64,000 bases of DNA from an uncultured Peptoniphilus sp. (GCF_946998875.1 NZ_CAMQAY010000002.1:1-64000), one strand, 5' to 3'; counted from the first letter of the stretch, positions 51,901 to 59,484 are shown. Numbers and translations are program-made. The notes: generated by a model from the letters alone, not told the origin.

Positions 51901-52919
51901 ATGTTTTCAGAAAAATATCTTTTTAAGTTCTTTGGATTATTTAAGTAAATTTCATTTGCAGTATAGATTCTTGGCATTCTCATGAAATTATTAAAATCTT
52001 CTACGGAATTATATGTCCATAGTTGCTTAAGATGTCCTGTTATTACCTGTCCACCTGTATAAGCAGGGTCTGATAAGGTCATGGCCTTAAATTTTATTCT
52101 TAATTTAAGAGAGCCATCTTGTTCAACAATTAACTTGCCTTTATCCTCCACGGCACCCGCTGCCATAGAATATTTCCCAGGAGAGTTATCATATCTTATG
52201 GATAAGGGAATGCTGTATGTTCCAGGAAGTAAACCGTCAGGTATTGGCTTAGGCCAACCTTGAAAGATATATATTCTAAACTTGTCATGTTTACTCTTAT
52301 AATAATTTACCGGTTCAAGGCTAAAACTTATTGAATATTTCCTTCCATCATGGCTTGATTTATAATCTTGTATTACGTAAAATCCTTTTCCTTGTTCGTC
52401 ATAACTTCTTTTTTTATTTAATTTTTTAGGTTCACTCCATGAATTAGTGGATTCGTTATACGCTGATAGATACATTTCAACTTGTTCAGGCCAAATATTA
52501 TACATACTTCCGTCATCTATTCCAGAACTATTTATAATAAAATTACCATAAACGCTGTACCCAACTTTATTCATTAAGTCTAATTCATAGGCATTCCATT
52601 GAGGCTCATCATGATGATTAGAAGCAGCTTCAGACTTGTGCTTTTCTCTAAATTCTTTAAAATTTTCATCATCATCAGAAATTTTTTTCCCTGACATTTT
52701 TAATCTACTTTCATCAAATTGCGGATGAGTTGCCGTTGCATCGGTAGATACATCTTTCCCTTGAGACCATCTTTTATATACTTCTGGATGAATTTCAAAG
52801 TGTGCTCTCTTATCTCCAGTAATTGGAATTTCAGCAGAATGTTCTGCTGCTAATACATTAGAACCACTTGTGAATAAAAATATCATTAAAAATAAAATAA
52901 AACTTATACTTTTTTTCAA
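48921..52919 (-). CDS. S-layer-anchored surface protein with three NEAT domains
   Basis: A 1332-residue haem or haemoprotein receptor. Domain order: signal peptide (1-24); an unassigned region (25-228); NEAT A (231-390, M252 and M377); a beta-rich region (400-590); a FIVAR-like helical pair (600-668); NEAT B (676-812, M695 and M795); an SNP repeat linker (826-839); a helical segment (840-910); WGNNNQ repeats (919-975); NEAT C (998-1113, M1015 and M1096); a Gln/Asn linker; and three SLH domains (1153-1331) for non-covalent wall anchoring. Every NEAT has an S-M-[GA] motif and V-D-x-M but no YxxxY. The start is TTG with AAAGGA upstream. It resembles the SLH-NEAT proteins of Bacillus (BslK) in outline. 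Confidence 0.92.
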   Translation of the reverse strand: MKKSISFILFLMIFLFTSGSNVLAAEHSAEIPITGDKRAHFEIHPEVYKRWSQGKDVSTDATATHPQFDESRLKMSGKKISDDDENFKEFREKHKSEAASNHHDEPQWNAYELDLMNKVGYSVYGNFIINSSGIDDGSMYNIWPEQVEMYLSAYNESTNSWSEPKKLNKKRSYDEQGKGFYVIQDYKSSHDGRKYSISFSLEPVNYYKSKHDKFRIYIFQGWPKPIPDGLLPGTYSIPLSIRYDNSPGKYSMAAGAVEDKGKLIVEQDGSLKLRIKFKAMTLSDPAYTGGQVITGHLKQLWTYNSVEDFNNFMRMPRIYTANEIYLNNPKNLKRYFSENIGGIEHSFPEIYEIPLEYQDGSTNYESQKLFKVQVDAMGQQLEHFNLLMRWEDMQLEKLNLISGKYKVLPIIKDDKDLNKLWGNNKIKYTREQYNDELLQGKKDEIAFNSQIAVIPIYDLQIKENKADLILYWPEKIKENGKDYETGIVKIDKSKPIQYKSSDGTIKDAEILEEKNFTVENSNNTYTSRITKLELKDVPLATTELDEEISLLNARSIKVTSGDAEVILNPDDFDLEEGFVDPVLDIYNFDINKKVLEEKIEEINKDKLTEAIENAKTIEKGKHSEEDYKKLQGAIAKAQNVKDDTNANQEKINNALKTLEGAIDEFNKSETVEPKQVKELEVPIALWHSHEDKASMGNGALVQKAKITEENGKTYMTIKLKGLDFMGMRGHLLQFWTYKENDFKSEKIESTIIENKRDKGLGNEEKEFPSLFKFEIDPKFKTQDGEIYCRVSVDAMAKLGGAEQNAKLKITGSKAKEWTGWGDDSQSNPSNPSNPSNPSTPGYSFQNLAIERSALGSAMASASASMSKGADSNLVAAMARAGAIANNPYASREEILSATQALNNAVINNKGSMNKQNNNSSWGNNNQAWGNNNQGWGNNNQGWGNNSGWGNNNSSWGSYGNNKQGWNNNSSWGVYNNNQNNQNNQNNQSNKNNGPVTIQYEVPVEVLHAYQDGYSMANGAINHIARVEERNGQFRYSVQFNPLEREFNGQKLVGNLTHLFIHDGNKYLAEQSSGNVWSWVMNGKYDKVNVSVKVDVMDQIAVNEQKAILSFNWNNAREVGRVGGNNNNQNQQNQNQQNQQKQAPQVAQNNNASNNFTDISGHWAKTAIDYVVSKGYFAGLSNTEFGPNKSITRGQFVSVLGRMLNVNVNDYKDQNFKDVKSGMYYSPYITWANKVGIVSGVGQGNFAPDKELTREEMAVMMTKFLKVSGKNLNAKGNTNGFKDEEKIQSWAKDSVKEMARLGVVSGMGDGSFAPKSQFTRAQVAQVLYNIDHN
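49995..50165 (-). repeat. WGNNNQ coding tandem repeats
   Basis: Residues 919-975 of the SLH-NEAT protein are copies of a 21-base unit encoding W-G-N-N-N-Q-[AG], the later units decaying to WGNNSG and WGNNNSS. Close DNA identity between the first units suggests recent slippage; copy number may vary between strains. Confidence 0.8.
50403..50444 (-). repeat. SNP coding microsatellite
   Basis: Four near-identical 9-base units encode Ser-Asn-Pro (residues 826-838), a flexible linker after NEAT B. Confidence 0.75.
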
Positions 52920-52947
52920 TTTATTTTCCTTTCTTTTTTTATATAGT

Positions 52948-52984
52948 TAATAGATGTATAGGTCTATTCGCTATACATCTATTA
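52948..52984. promoter_or_regulatory. 14-bp perfect inverted repeat before the SLH-NEAT gene
   Basis: TAATAGATGTATAG / CTATACATCTATTA with a 9-base centre, about 20 bases upstream of the ribosome site. Neither strand has a following T run, so it is not a normal terminator. It could be an operator or an mRNA-stabilising leader hairpin. Confidence 0.55.
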
Positions 52985-53044
52985 CTATTCACAATAAACA
53001 TCTTTTGAATTGTAAATTTTCAAGGATTAGTTATTTATAATAAT

Positions 53045-53656
53045 TTATTTTACAAAAAATCTTGCATTAGGATTCATCATAGCTGCACCAATTTTTCCTA
53101 AAAATCCAGAGTCAGCTAGGTTAGTTGTAAATTTTATCCTAAAGTAATTTTTATAATCTTTTACTTTTTCATCTACAGATAAATCAGATTTTAATATAGT
53201 AAATTTAAATCCTTCAGGCACAGTCTTATTTTTATTATTTACAGCTTCTTTAGAACCAAAAGTTTCCACTTTAATTTCCTTGCCCTTTATTACAGGTGTA
53301 ATACTTGTACAATCTGCTTTATATACATTGTTAAGCATTTCTTTACTAACTGGCTTTGTATATAAAGTTATTTCGTAGCTGTCGCCCTTATCTTCCACTT
53401 TTGATAAATCTTTATTAAATGCATCATCAGCCATAGAAAGTTTTGCTTCTTTTCTGTGATAAATTGCAAAATCAGCAACTGTCCTTACGGATCTATCAGA
53501 ATATTTAAATCCATAAAGTTCTGAATCAGAGTAGTCTATAGTTTCTTTAATTTGCTCCTTTATGGCTTCTAGATTCATTTCTTGAGCAAATGTAAAAGTT
53601 GGAACCAACATCATTAATACTAATAGTAATAAACTAATTTTCTTTAAATATTTCAT
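53045..53656 (-). CDS. Secreted single NEAT-domain protein (haemophore candidate)
   Basis: A 203-residue exported protein with a signal peptide (1-24) and no visible anchor. The NEAT-like domain spans about 60-203: IYHRKEAKLSMADDAFNKD matches the first strands and pocket helix of the other NEAT domains here (M75), and the end GAAMMNPNARFFVK carries M193 and M194 in the place of V-D-x-M. No YxxxY is present. A soluble NEAT protein next to anchored ones recalls the secreted IsdX1 haemophore of Bacillus anthracis. The ATG follows AAAGGATAAATAAT. The gap before the flavodoxin gene has no terminator. Confidence 0.8.
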   Translation of the reverse strand: MKYLKKISLLLLVLMMLVPTFTFAQEMNLEAIKEQIKETIDYSDSELYGFKYSDRSVRTVADFAIYHRKEAKLSMADDAFNKDLSKVEDKGDSYEITLYTKPVSKEMLNNVYKADCTSITPVIKGKEIKVETFGSKEAVNNKNKTVPEGFKFTILKSDLSVDEKVKDYKNYFRIKFTTNLADSGFLGKIGAAMMNPNARFFVK

Positions 53657-53754
53657 ATTATTTATCCTTTCTTTATATTATTTATCTTTGCATAACTAAT
53701 CCTTATAAAGCTATAAACGTACTTTCCTAATCCCACCCAAACACCCACTAATTT

Positions 53755-54264
53755 TTATAAATTAATTAATTTTTCAAAGAAGTATCTTGCTGCTCCTTCT
53801 AGTTCTTCTTCGCTTGCCTCTCTTGATGCAAGGCTTGTTTCTATCATTTTTTCTTTTATCTTTTTTGGAACTACTAGTCCTGTAATTCCTCTTAATTTTT
53901 CTATCATCTTGGGGTCTACTAGGCCTGGGCATATGTATTGTCCCAAGGAGTCCCTGTCTATTAAAAGATTCTCTAAGTTTTTTATCACCTTCCTTCCATG
54001 TTCTGAGTCTGGCATTGCTCCCAATGTCGCAAATAAGCCAAGTTTTTTATTTTTGATGGTCTTTAAGAATTTTAGGGTCTTGGTCTCTAAGGTCCCTCTA
54101 TCTATCCAAGCACCCAAAAGTATAAAGTCAAATTGTTCTACTTGGGGTGCATCTCTTATGTCTTTTATTGTCATTTGTTGTTTATCTTTTAAGACTTCAT
54201 AAATTTTTTCTGCCATCCTCTTGGTGTTTCCCGTCTTTGATGAATAAATTATTAGTCCTTTCAC
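53755..54264 (-). CDS. Flavodoxin-family protein in the haem operon
   Basis: A 169-residue flavodoxin-like protein with the FMN phosphate-binding loop YSSKTGNTKRMAEKI at the N-terminus, then DFILLGAWIDRGTLETKTLK and LFATLGAMPDSEHG. It is in the haem transporter operon: GTG start with GGAGGAAAA upstream, nine bases after the ATPase gene. Flavodoxins are known partners in anaerobic haem breakdown (HmuF with the radical SAM enzyme HmuW in Fusobacterium). Here no such radical SAM gene is in the window, so the electron acceptor is unknown. Confidence 0.85.
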   Translation of the reverse strand: MKGLIIYSSKTGNTKRMAEKIYEVLKDKQQMTIKDIRDAPQVEQFDFILLGAWIDRGTLETKTLKFLKTIKNKKLGLFATLGAMPDSEHGRKVIKNLENLLIDRDSLGQYICPGLVDPKMIEKLRGITGLVVPKKIKEKMIETSLASREASEEELEGAARYFFEKLINL

Positions 54265-54273
54265 TTTTCCTCC

Positions 54274-55035
54274 TTAGTCTTCTGCAAATACATATTTTTT
54301 ATTTTCTATATCTATTATTTTTAGTTTTGTGTCGTAGATCTTACTTATATTTTCTCCTGTCAAGACTTGGCTTGCCTTTCCTTGAAATTCGATTTTCCCC
54401 TTTATCATTCCTACTATGGTGTCCGAATACTCTAGGGACTGGTTGATGTCATGAAGGACCATGATTATTGTCTTTCCTAGATTTTTATTCAAATTTTTTA
54501 TTAGTTTTAAAATTTCTATTTGGTATTTGATATCTAAGTAGGTTGTGGGTTCGTCTAAGAGAAGTATCTCGCTATCTTGTGCAATCGCCATGGCTATCCA
54601 CGCCCTTTGGACTTGTCCACCTGATAGGGAATTGACTCTCTCTTTTCTTATTTCTTCTAAGCCACAAACTTCTATTGCCTCGTTTATTTTGTTTTTGTCT
54701 TCTATGCTTGGCTTCTGCATAAAGCCAACATATGGATTTCTTCCATAGGCAACAAGTTCTTCAACTTTAATGTCGCCTGCTATTTGATTTTTTTGTCTAA
54801 CTATGGCAACTTTTTTTGCAAATTCTTTTCTCTCTATATTTTTTATGTTTTTGCCATCAAGACTTATAAAACCCATTTTCGGTTTTTCTACTCTTGTTAT
54901 TAGTTTTAAAAGTGTTGACTTGCCACAGCCATTGGCACCTAGGAGGGTTGTAATCTTATTTTTTTCTATTTTTAGATTTAAGTCTTTTATAACCATGTTC
55001 TTGTCATAGGCGAAAAATAAGTGATTAATTTCCAT
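54274..55035 (-). CDS. Haem/iron ABC transporter ATPase
   Basis: A 253-residue ATPase of the FecE/HmuV class, powering the permease encoded just upstream. It has Walker A GANGCGKST, signature LSGGQVQRAWIAMA, Walker B ILLLDEPTTYLD and switch His in VLHDINQS. The PYVGFMQKPS region after the Q-loop is typical for siderophore/haem importers. The ATG has GGAGGGAAAAATT upstream and lies 11 bases inside the permease gene, so translation is coupled. Confidence 0.92.
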   Translation of the reverse strand: MEINHLFFAYDKNMVIKDLNLKIEKNKITTLLGANGCGKSTLLKLITRVEKPKMGFISLDGKNIKNIERKEFAKKVAIVRQKNQIAGDIKVEELVAYGRNPYVGFMQKPSIEDKNKINEAIEVCGLEEIRKERVNSLSGGQVQRAWIAMAIAQDSEILLLDEPTTYLDIKYQIEILKLIKNLNKNLGKTIIMVLHDINQSLEYSDTIVGMIKGKIEFQGKASQVLTGENISKIYDTKLKIIDIENKKYVFAED

Positions 55036-56014
55036 AATTTTTCCCTCCTACTTTTAATAGGCCTATAAAGAATATTCCGCCCACTACTGTCATTACTACT
55101 GATGGTTTTATTTCGTAAGGGTAGGCTATCACTCTTCCCAAGGTATCTGATAGGAGGAGGGTTATTGCTCCCAGTATCATGGAATAGGGTATTAGGTTCT
55201 TGTGGTTTGAGCCAAGAATTATCCTTCCTATGTGCGGCACCACTAGGCCTAAGAATCCTATTACTCCAACTATGGCTGTGGATACTGATGCTAGTATTAT
55301 TCCTATTAGGGCTAGGATAAATCTATCTCTATTTACATTTACTCCCAAGGCTTGTGCTGTTTGATCTTCCAGTTGAAGTAGGTTAGCTGTCCTTATTGTG
55401 AAGAGTGCTATTATTAGAAATAGGATTCCGTAAATTGCCATAATTTTTACATCTGCCCAAGTTTTTTGTGCTACATTGCCTTCGATTATTGATTGAACAT
55501 TTGTGAGGTTGCCCCCCATCATGGATTTTATGCCTTCGTTTACTCCCATAAGTGTCATGTTGAGTGCCACACCTACAAGGATTAATTTTATTGGGTTGGA
55601 TCCTCCGTTCCAGGCTAGCGAATATATTAAGAGGTAGGCGAGGAGTCCTCCCACAACTGAAAAAATTGGGCTAAAGGCATATAGGCCAGGGAATAATATC
55701 ATTACAAGGCTTGCTGATAGACTAGCTGCTGATGATATACCTATTATGCCTGGATCTGTTAGAGGGTTTTGCATTACTGCTTGTAGGAGAACTCCTGATG
55801 TTGCAAGAGCCGCCCCAGCTAGTATTGATATTATTATTCTTGGAAACCTAAGGTCATATATTGTCGCTACGTCGGGATCATATTCTATGAACAAGCCTCT
55901 TAGCAATTTCCCAAAGGTCATTTCTATGGAGCCTGTTTTTGCTGAATAGAGGATGATTCCTATTAGGATAAGGATTGATATGGTGTAAACTAGGATGATT
56001 TTATTTTTCTTCAT
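55025..56014 (-). CDS. Haem/iron ABC transporter permease (FecCD/BtuC family)
   Basis: A type II ABC importer permease with about ten membrane helices. Family blocks: YDLRFPRIIISILAGAALA, LLQAVMQNPLTDPGIIGIS, GVALNMTLMG, VGVIGFLGLVVPHIGR and a DTLGRV ending. From the ATG at 56014, with AGGTGATAAGACAA upstream, it has 329 residues; an in-frame GTG four codons earlier is less well placed. It overlaps the end of the IsdE-like lipoprotein gene. It is the functional equivalent of IsdF. Confidence 0.92.
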   Translation of the reverse strand: MKKNKIILVYTISILILIGIILYSAKTGSIEMTFGKLLRGLFIEYDPDVATIYDLRFPRIIISILAGAALATSGVLLQAVMQNPLTDPGIIGISSAASLSASLVMILFPGLYAFSPIFSVVGGLLAYLLIYSLAWNGGSNPIKLILVGVALNMTLMGVNEGIKSMMGGNLTNVQSIIEGNVAQKTWADVKIMAIYGILFLIIALFTIRTANLLQLEDQTAQALGVNVNRDRFILALIGIILASVSTAIVGVIGFLGLVVPHIGRIILGSNHKNLIPYSMILGAITLLLSDTLGRVIAYPYEIKPSVVMTVVGGIFFIGLLKVGGKNYGN

Positions 56015-56921
56015 TTGTCTTATCACCTGTATTTCCTACTTCATTTGAGACTTTTCCATAGAAGAGTTTGTCTAAGTCATTTAAGGCTTCCTTGTAATTA
56101 AATTTCGCACTCATGCCAAATTTTTTGTAGTCAAGATCGTAAACCTTGCCTTCCTTAACTGCCCTAAAGTGTTTCCAAATGTCATTTTCTGCAAAGTCTT
56201 TTTTAAACATAGCCATTACTTGATCTGGTAGGGCATGGGCTGTTCTAAGTATCATGTCTGGGTCTTTTTTCAGCATATCTTCTGTGTTTATTGTTATGAA
56301 TTGTTGGTCTGTCCCTTCATATACATTTTCTGCACCTGCAAGTTTTACAAGGCTTCCTGCATAGGAGTTTTCTGTTGCTACTACATAGGACCCTGGCAAA
56401 CCCATTAAGATTAATACTCTAGGTGCTTTTTTGTCCTTGTGTTTTTCTCTATAGTCGTCTATAAATTTTTTGTATTCATCAATTAAGTCTTTGGCTTCTT
56501 TTTTTCTGTTAAGTAATTTCCCAAGATCCTCTATTGACTTATACATTCCATCTGTGTTGTTTAGGTTCAAAAATCCATAGTCAAGGTCTGCTGCCTTGTA
56601 CTTTGGGAGTAGGTCTGAAATTAAAGACACTGGTGAAAAAACATAGTCTGGATTTATTTGTTTTAATTTTTCAATGTCTGGCGTCATTGCCATCCCTACC
56701 TTAGGAACATTCTTATATCTTTCTGGCATTGGATCGATTTCTGAGTCTGGTACTGCAACTAGGTCTATGTTTAATTTTTCCATTATATAAACTGTTGCCA
56801 TTGATGTTGCTGCTATTCTCAGTTCGCCATTATTTTCTTTCTTGCCAGATTTTTGACTCACGCAAGATGTTAATAATAGACTTGCTAGAAGTATGGCTAG
56901 AATCTTTTTTATTCTATTCAT
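56001..56921 (-). CDS. isdE: IsdE-like haem-binding lipoprotein
   Basis: A 306-residue lipoprotein with lipobox LLTSC (Cys20) and a two-lobe periplasmic-binding fold of the FecB/IsdE type. Similarity to staphylococcal IsdE is clear in RYKNVPKVGMAMTPDIEKL. IsdE binds haem through Met78 and His229; the matching residues here are M79 (GMAMTPD) and H229 (RTAHALPDQ). This is good evidence for haem rather than siderophore as the ligand. The ATG overlaps the end of the Shp-like gene by eight bases and follows GGAGAAACATCT. The lysine-rich linker after Cys20 is normal. Confidence 0.88.
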   Translation of the reverse strand: MNRIKKILAILLASLLLTSCVSQKSGKKENNGELRIAATSMATVYIMEKLNIDLVAVPDSEIDPMPERYKNVPKVGMAMTPDIEKLKQINPDYVFSPVSLISDLLPKYKAADLDYGFLNLNNTDGMYKSIEDLGKLLNRKKEAKDLIDEYKKFIDDYREKHKDKKAPRVLILMGLPGSYVVATENSYAGSLVKLAGAENVYEGTDQQFITINTEDMLKKDPDMILRTAHALPDQVMAMFKKDFAENDIWKHFRAVKEGKVYDLDYKKFGMSAKFNYKEALNDLDKLFYGKVSNEVGNTGDKTNEEK

Positions 56922-57876
56922 AGATGTTTCTCCTTTTTTCTTCTAATTCATCTTCTACTTTTTTCTTGTAGTTATATGATAGAAGGGCTAGTATGACAAA
57001 TCCTCCTGTTAATATTACAAAGAGTCCTATTAAGCCATAAATAAAAGCCAAGGTTATTTTGCCTAATTTTGTCTTAGATGTTTCTTTTTCATCTTGGTCA
57101 TCTGAATAATATAATTTTTTAATTATTGGAGAATCCTTTGTTAAAAGTCCATGGTCATAACCTAAATCACCAGCAGAAAATTTTGAGTTAACTGGTTTTT
57201 GTTCTATTTTTTCTCCTTGGTTAGAAGCTTGTAAAACTTCTCCAACTTGTTCGTCATTTTCTAGTGGTTTTAAATTGCTTAGGTTAGGTGTATTGTTCTT
57301 TGTTTTTGTTTTAGGAATGTTTACTTGTGCCTGAGGGGCTTCCACTGCTACTTCTTGTTTATTAGTATTTCTTGATGAACTATTTTGAAGTGTTGCAAAG
57401 TCAGTGTTACCATTAACCAGATCTGATATTGTGTAGTAAAATATTACATCCCTTCCCATGGGCCCTACAAAAAATGTTGCCCTTACGATTACATTTTTGC
57501 TTGGTATCTCAAATCTGTAATCTCGTGTTTCTGCTGTCTTTCCTGTAACTTCTGCTGGTACTGAATAGAAACTATTGTCGCCATAATTTTGGACTGCGAA
57601 GGTTTCATTTTTTATATAGTTGGCTAGGTTATAACGGACTGACAAAAATATTCTTCCATCATCTGTTGTTTCTACCAAAGCTTGTGGACATACTACATTT
57701 TCTGTCATACCCTGTCCTATTCCTGGATTGTTACCTGGGTCTTCTATGACTCCTGTAACTGGATGGATATAGTATGGCGTTGTCTTTGCTATTTCTTGTG
57801 AATAGGCAAAGGTAACATTTATTAGACTTGCAAAAATGAGAGTCATAAGGCAAAGGCTATTTATTATTTTTTTCAT
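56914..57876 (-). CDS. Membrane-anchored Shp-like haem-binding protein
   Basis: A 320-residue protein with a signal peptide (1-24), an N-terminal NEAT-like domain of about 130 residues, a long Ser/Thr/Asn/Lys linker (about 165-270) and a C-terminal membrane helix (274-301) with a short charged tail. The domain resembles streptococcal Shp (RYNLANYIKN, DYRFEIPSKNVIVRATFFVG, PMGRDVIFYYTISD). In Shp haem is held by two methionines; M57 (GIGQGMTENV) and M140 (VGPMGRD) occupy matching places. It overlaps the previous gene by 20 bases. It probably passes haem to the IsdE-like lipoprotein, as Shp does to HtsA. Confidence 0.82.
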   Translation of the reverse strand: MKKIINSLCLMTLIFASLINVTFAYSQEIAKTTPYYIHPVTGVIEDPGNNPGIGQGMTENVVCPQALVETTDDGRIFLSVRYNLANYIKNETFAVQNYGDNSFYSVPAEVTGKTAETRDYRFEIPSKNVIVRATFFVGPMGRDVIFYYTISDLVNGNTDFATLQNSSSRNTNKQEVAVEAPQAQVNIPKTKTKNNTPNLSNLKPLENDEQVGEVLQASNQGEKIEQKPVNSKFSAGDLGYDHGLLTKDSPIIKKLYYSDDQDEKETSKTKLGKITLAFIYGLIGLFVILTGGFVILALLSYNYKKKVEDELEEKRRNIYE

Positions 57877-59338
57877 TATCTTTTAGCCCTCCTATAAACA
57901 TCATTTCATCTTTCATATCTTTTACTTCTTGCAAATTTTTTCTAATTACAACAAAGGCTATTGCATTTAATCCTATGAATATTAGTAGTATTAAAATAAT
58001 AATGCCCTTTGATTCTTTTTCTTCAATTTCTTGTCCCTCTACCCCATTCTCTTTATCTTTATTTTGATTGGAGGATGATCCCTTGTTTTCTTGACTTGTA
58101 ATTTTATTTTGTAGTGATCCTATAGAAGGTGGGCTTGTGTTTTGTGTTGTTGAACTAACTTGTGGTCCTTCTACTGGCATAGGGGATGAGGAATTTGAAG
58201 AGCTTGATATTTTTTGATTCTGTGGTTTTTTAACTGTCGCCATAAAGGCCTTTGCTTTTTCTTCCTTTGAACTACTAGTGTTTGTGCTTATATTGCTTAA
58301 TGTAGGCAAATTTTTATTATCTAAGGTTTTATTTACTTGCACACCTGCACTAGCACTTTTTACAAGTATGAAGTTTGCTGAATCTTTTGTTTTAAATTCA
58401 ATGTAGTCTCCATTGACTTTGTAATTTATCTTCTTTTTTTCTCCATTATTTACTTCATAAAGACTTAATTTGTCTTGTCCTTTGAATTTTAAAAGAGGTA
58501 ATTTTAAATCAAATTCTTTATTTGCATAAATCTTTTTTCTCTTTGCTTGAATGCTTTCTTCCTTGCCTGTTATTTCATCTAGGGACCCTAAAAACTCAAT
58601 CTTAAAAACATTCACTTGATCTAACTTATCAAAGTCCTTGGTGTAGTCTTCTGCTCCTTTCCCAGATAACTTATTACCATAAAAATAAAACTCTTCTTCA
58701 AAGGTGTCTGGTCCGTAGTTGACTATCAAGTTTTTATTTTGGACTTCTCCAGCTTCCTTTGAATTAAATTCTGGCTTCTTTGGTCCTTCTTTAAACTTCT
58801 TTATTAAAGTTGCTTCACTTTCATTTATTTTTTTTATTTTGTCAAAGTCTAATTTTATTCTCGCCCTTATTGGTTCGTCACCCATGGGCTCTACCTTTGG
58901 ATCTACATAAACCTTTGTCATTTCATCCATATTAATTAGGTTTGTCTTAAATACTCTTGGCCTCTTGTCCTTTTCCTTAGGTACTTCTAGGTCATAGCAA
59001 CCTGCTTCTGCCCTGTGATAAATTCCATCTTCCTTTTGGAAATATATATTTACTAAGGACGCTGTTATGGACATATATTCCATCTTGTCTGATCCTATGT
59101 ATAAATTTGCTTCTTTATTATCTACTTCTATCTCGGCTCTTTGTATGAGGGCCTTGTTGCCCATACTAGGCTTTTCTTCTATGGCATGCCATAACTTAAT
59201 TGGAATTTCATAGTAGCCATCTTCTAAATTTATTTCTTCTTTCTCTGGTGTGCTTTCATTGTCCGCAAATACAAAATTTGTTAAGAATAGTAAAGATAAT
59301 AAAAATACTAGAGATATGTAAATTTTTTTATTTTTCAT
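57857..59338 (-). CDS. Membrane-anchored NEAT-domain protein
   Basis: A 493-residue protein with a signal peptide (1-25), a NEAT domain (about 40-168) with M59 in KPSMGNKALIQ and M152 in VDPKVEPMGDE, an unassigned beta-rich region (200-330), a Ser/Asn/Gln-rich linker (about 345-440) and a C-terminal membrane helix (445-466) with a cytoplasmic tail. There is no LPXTG sorting signal, so anchoring is by the membrane. The ATG opens the haem transport operon. Just upstream lie paired sequence repeats that may bind the iron or haem regulator. Confidence 0.88.
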   Translation of the reverse strand: MKNKKIYISLVFLLSLLFLTNFVFADNESTPEKEEINLEDGYYEIPIKLWHAIEEKPSMGNKALIQRAEIEVDNKEANLYIGSDKMEYMSITASLVNIYFQKEDGIYHRAEAGCYDLEVPKEKDKRPRVFKTNLINMDEMTKVYVDPKVEPMGDEPIRARIKLDFDKIKKINESEATLIKKFKEGPKKPEFNSKEAGEVQNKNLIVNYGPDTFEEEFYFYGNKLSGKGAEDYTKDFDKLDQVNVFKIEFLGSLDEITGKEESIQAKRKKIYANKEFDLKLPLLKFKGQDKLSLYEVNNGEKKKINYKVNGDYIEFKTKDSANFILVKSASAGVQVNKTLDNKNLPTLSNISTNTSSSKEEKAKAFMATVKKPQNQKISSSSNSSSPMPVEGPQVSSTTQNTSPPSIGSLQNKITSQENKGSSSNQNKDKENGVEGQEIEEKESKGIIILILLIFIGLNAIAFVVIRKNLQEVKDMKDEMMFIGGLKDNEKNNK

Positions 59339-59353
59339 TATAAAGACCCCTTG

Positions 59354-59394
59354 TTATCAATTTATATTACTCAGGTAATTATATTACTTATCAA
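59354..59394. promoter_or_regulatory. Candidate operator of the haem operon
   Basis: Two copies of TATATTACT (59363-59371 and 59380-59388), 17 bases apart, are flanked by TTATCAA at 59354-59360 and 59388-59394. On the minus strand a TATAAT lies inside. The TGATAA halves look slightly like Fur boxes but do not form the full 7-1-7 palindrome. It sits 16 bases before the NEAT gene start, overlapping the presumed promoter. Confidence 0.45.
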
Positions 59395-59484
59395 TAAAAT
59401 AAACTATAATAAATTCACGGAATTTTTGTTAACTCTGATTTACTTGCAGAAAAAATTTTATAAATATATTATTTTAATTTTTGT

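Noticed and set aside
52948..52984. Intrinsic terminator
   Set aside because: The stem is strong, but no T run follows on either strand; listed as a regulatory repeat instead.
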